Assembly: GCA_002478245.1 (NCBI GenBank)
Contig: DLMW01000042.1
Location: 17,001-25,065 of the forward strand
Origin: a bacterium UBP18_UBA7526
GTDB lineage: Bacteria; UBP18; UBA7526
DNA length: 8,065 nucleotides
Direction of reading: 5' to 3'
The notes under the pieces are model-generated. The model saw only the letters and a list, made by a program, of their open reading frames with translations. It made no database searches and was not told the DNA's origin. This document shows positions 6,419-8,065 of the stretch, one piece after another (within the stretch, counting starts at the first letter, position 1; every line of letters starts with the position of its first letter). The position numbers were made by a program, and so were the translations under genes.

Positions 6419-7071
6419 CTATTAAGTATCCCTTCATCTTTCTCTTGGGCCGTCCAGGATGCGGGAAGAGCGTCATCTATGAGATGCTCACTGAGAAGTT
6501 GAAGGAACGTGGGCTGGCCAGGGAATTTATGAGGATAGACGACTTTCCCATCTTGAAAGAACTCTTCGATCGGGATGTCCATTTCCAGAGGCATAGAAGG
6601 AAGGCTGGGGGCTTTGAGGTCACTGACTGGAGCATTGTGGATGAGGTATTGAAGATAGTGAATGAGAGGATGAAGAGATTGGAGAAAGAAGATCGGATGA
6701 TCTTCGTTGAGTTCGCCCGCAATAAATATCTCCAGGCCCTTTCCAACTTCACTCCTGAGGTTCTAGCAAAATCCCTCATCCTCTATATCTTTGCTCCCTA
6801 CCAGGTCTGTTATCAAAGAAATATCAAAAGGTTTCAAGAGAAGAAAGGAGAGGACCTGGATAGCCACATTGTCCCTCCTGACCTCATGGAGTCCTACTAT
6901 AAAGAGGATGACTTCGAAAAACTTCTCTTAGAATCTGAAGAGAGGCTCAAAAGAGCCTCTCCTCTTCCCCTCCTAGTCATTGATAGCCGCAAGACAGGAG
7001 GGGCAGAATTAGAGCCAGAGGTGGAGAAGGCAGCCAAGGCTCTGGAGGAGAGAATAAAAGATAGGGGTTAA
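6415..7071 (+). CDS. P-loop NTPase / nucleotide kinase-like protein of unknown substrate
   Basis: This is a 218-aa protein with a clear Walker A motif GRPGCGKS at residues 12-19 directly after a hydrophobic strand (FIFLL). MIFVEFARN (95-103) is a Walker B-like strand ending in Glu99. RIDDFPILKELF (40-51) resembles the acceptor-side segment of small kinases. QRNIKRFQEKKG (134-145) could be an arginine-rich lid, and LLVIDS (186-191) a final core strand. The layout fits the adenylate kinase or AAA_33 kinase type, but I do not recognise a specific family and no substrate can be named. The gene starts within the ATGA overlap with the exonuclease stop and has a good ribosome binding site (AAGGAGG, 6403-6409), so the two proteins probably work together. 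A nucleotide kinase acting after DNA degradation is only one possibility. Confidence 0.7.
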   Translation: MTIKYPFIFLLGRPGCGKSVIYEMLTEKLKERGLAREFMRIDDFPILKELFDRDVHFQRHRRKAGGFEVTDWSIVDEVLKIVNERMKRLEKEDRMIFVEFARNKYLQALSNFTPEVLAKSLILYIFAPYQVCYQRNIKRFQEKKGEDLDSHIVPPDLMESYYKEDDFEKLLLESEERLKRASPLPLLVIDSRKTGGAELEPEVEKAAKALEERIKDRG

Positions 7072-7123
7072 TCTCGGTTACCATAGGAACTGTTAATAAC
7101 CCTTTTATCTACGGGGGTGTCAA

Positions 7124-7333
7124 ATGAGAGGAGTGATTGATAGGATTGAGGAAGGAATCGCGGTCATTGAGCTTGAGGATCGGTCCCAGGTCTTCTTCCC
7201 TGCCAAGAGGCTTCCCAAGGGAGCAGGAGAGGGCAGCGTCCTGAGGATTAGTATCACTTATGATGCCCAAGCAACCAAGAGGCAGAGAGAGAAGATCAAA
7301 AGGCTCCAGGAGAAGCTACTAAAGAGAGAGTAG
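7124..7333 (+). CDS. Small DUF3006-like protein
   Basis: This 69-aa protein begins MRGVIDRIEEGIAVIELED, continues FFPAKRLPKGAGEGSVLRI, and ends in a charged helix (KRQREKIKRLQEKLLKRE). The order is a short beta-rich N-terminal half with VIDRxE and a PxxxLPxGxxEGxVL stretch, then a Lys/Glu-rich C-terminal helix. This is the pattern of the DUF3006 family, whose function is not known. In other bacteria such proteins often lie near ComEC/metallo-beta-lactamase genes; no such gene is in this window. It follows the P-loop gene by 52 bases and may be the last gene of the operon. The ribosome binding site (GGGGGTG, 7113-7119) is weak. Its last 15 bases are overlapped by the antisense frame of the transposase remnant. 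Confidence 0.75.
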   Translation: MRGVIDRIEEGIAVIELEDRSQVFFPAKRLPKGAGEGSVLRISITYDAQATKRQREKIKRLQEKLLKRE

Positions 7334-8031
7334 TCCCCCGCCCGAGGCGGAATAGTAGCTATCCACAAGCGGGGCAAGTGAAATGCACCGCTCAACTAAG
7401 GAGTCATTAAAGTTAATTTGTCGTGTCAAATCATTTAAGTAGGTAACTGAAATACTTCTGGTTGAATCAGGTTTAACCTCTTGAGATCGTCCCTTTTCCT
7501 GGTAGAGTTTATCCAGTTTAATGTCTATGGTTCTTTTCAGTTGTGCGGGATTTAAGGCAAGGTAGGTAGCCTTCAGTTCTTTCTTGGTTTCCTTAGAAAT
7601 CTGATCTGATTCCATTAATCTCTGGTAGGGGGTTTTAGGAAGGTCATACTTCCTCTTTACCCTTCCTCCGATCTGTAGAGGTCATTAATAATCGCCAGTT
7701 CCTCTAAGGTATCGTAACGAAGATAGCCTTTAGATCTTCTTCACATGGGTCCAGTCCTATGTAGGGATCATCGTTCTTGGGTCTTGATCTACTGAACCTT
7801 ATCCCCTCTTCCTGGGTAAATCTAAAGAACATGAGCATTAACGATGGTGGAATCATTATCCGGATGGACCTCTAATATTTTAAAGGGAATTCTTTCTTTA
7901 ATTCTCTTTAAGGCCTCTAATGCGGGATACTGACCCCTACTCCTTCCCCTTCCCAAAAGCCTTTGGCGATATCTGTGGTGCCCTTGGAAGAGCCTTAAGT
8001 GCTCTACTAAATCTACACCTAAGTTACCAAT
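7319..8031 (-). pseudogene. Decayed integrase-core (DDE) transposase, IS481-like
   Basis: Reading the minus strand from 8031 downward gives collinear transposase fragments in changing frames: VDLVEH (about 7999-8016), GSSKGTTDIAKGFWEGE (7944-7994), GQYPALEALKRIKER onward to HPDNDSTIVNAHVL (7825-7935), FTQEEGIRFSRSRPKNDD (about 7760-7829), WTHVKKI (7733-7753), GYLRYDTLEELAIINDLYR (7672-7728), then GGRVKRKYDLPKTPYQRLM running into an open frame ending at 7319. The first two catalytic Asp positions survive (VDLVEH and HPDND). The region before WTHVKK that should hold the catalytic Glu is deleted or scrambled. At least five frame changes and two internal deletions, one replacing the NFFQP-type stretch after DLYR, make it non-functional. 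The N-terminal helix-turn-helix part is absent from the window. Assignment to the integrase-core superfamily is firm; the exact IS family is tentative. Confidence 0.8.
7338..7350 (+). terminator. Short hairpin just after the DUF3006-like gene
   Basis: CCGCC (7338-7342) and GGCGG (7346-7350) form a perfect 5-bp GC stem around CGA, 4 bases after the stop codon. No T-tract follows (AATAGTAGC), so it would be a weak or Rho-assisted terminator at best. It could instead mark the edge of the inserted element. Confidence 0.35.
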
Positions 8032-8055
8032 GATTGAGATACCTCAATCAGTAAC
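8023..8055. repeat. Hairpin with GTTAC arms beside the transposase remnant
   Basis: TGATTGAG (8031-8038) and CTCAATCA (8043-8050) form a perfect 8-bp stem around a 4-base ATAC loop. GTTAC (8023-8027) and GTAAC (8051-8055) extend it by 5 bp after a 3-base bulge. It lies where recognisable transposase sequence stops. The GTTAC arms resemble the words in the other intergenic repeats of this window. Confidence 0.55.
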
Positions 8056-8065
8056 CTTTAGTTCC

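Noticed and set aside
5998..6594. A 198-aa minus-strand open frame across the exonuclease/P-loop junction
   Set aside because: It crosses two well-supported + strand genes, contains no known domain and has no independent start signals; treated as a shadow.
7319..7615. The 98-aa minus-strand open frame as an independent gene
   Set aside because: Codons upstream of its ATG continue the transposase (KTPYQRLMESD), so it is the C-terminal part of the pseudogene and the ATG is an internal methionine.

Overview
This window looks like chromosomal DNA from a bacterium. Eight genes lie head to tail on the + strand, followed by the decayed remains of a transposase gene on the - strand. The coding strand is purine-rich. 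AGG/AGA dominate for arginine, ATA is common for isoleucine, and three genes appear to begin with GTG or have a better internal start. This style is common in thermophilic or deep-branching anaerobic bacteria, including several uncultured candidate phyla. No marker gene fixes the phylum, so the taxonomic suggestion is weak inference.

Region 1 (1-98) is a repeat-rich leader with a degenerate 7-base tandem repeat. Region 2 (99-4669) is a coherent nucleoside breakdown and salvage cluster: phosphopentomutase (deoB), adenosine deaminase, trimeric-type purine nucleoside phosphorylase and pyrimidine-nucleoside phosphorylase. Adenosine is deaminated to inosine. The two phosphorylases split purine and pyrimidine nucleosides into free bases and (deoxy)ribose 1-phosphate. 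DeoB then converts the sugar phosphate to (deoxy)ribose 5-phosphate for central metabolism. Deoxyribose-phosphate aldolase (deoC) is not in the window. A TIM-barrel protein of the sugar phosphate isomerase/endonuclease IV superfamily (4736-5710) follows directly; its reaction cannot be named.

Region 3 (5711-5833) is a spacer filled by a ~100-base imperfect palindrome that resembles a small non-autonomous element. Region 4 (5834-7333) holds a DEDDh 3'-5' exonuclease whose stop overlaps the start of an unassigned P-loop NTPase/kinase-like gene. A small DUF3006-like protein comes next.

Region 5 (7319-8065) carries fragments of an integrase-core (DDE) transposase on the - strand. At least five frame changes, internal deletions and loss of the catalytic Glu region show that it is dead. 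A perfect-stem hairpin with the same GTTAC motif seen in the other spacers sits near the window end.

The best candidates for something undescribed are the TIM-barrel protein tied to nucleoside salvage, the exonuclease/P-loop pair, and the GTTAC-type repeat family scattered through the intergenic spaces.
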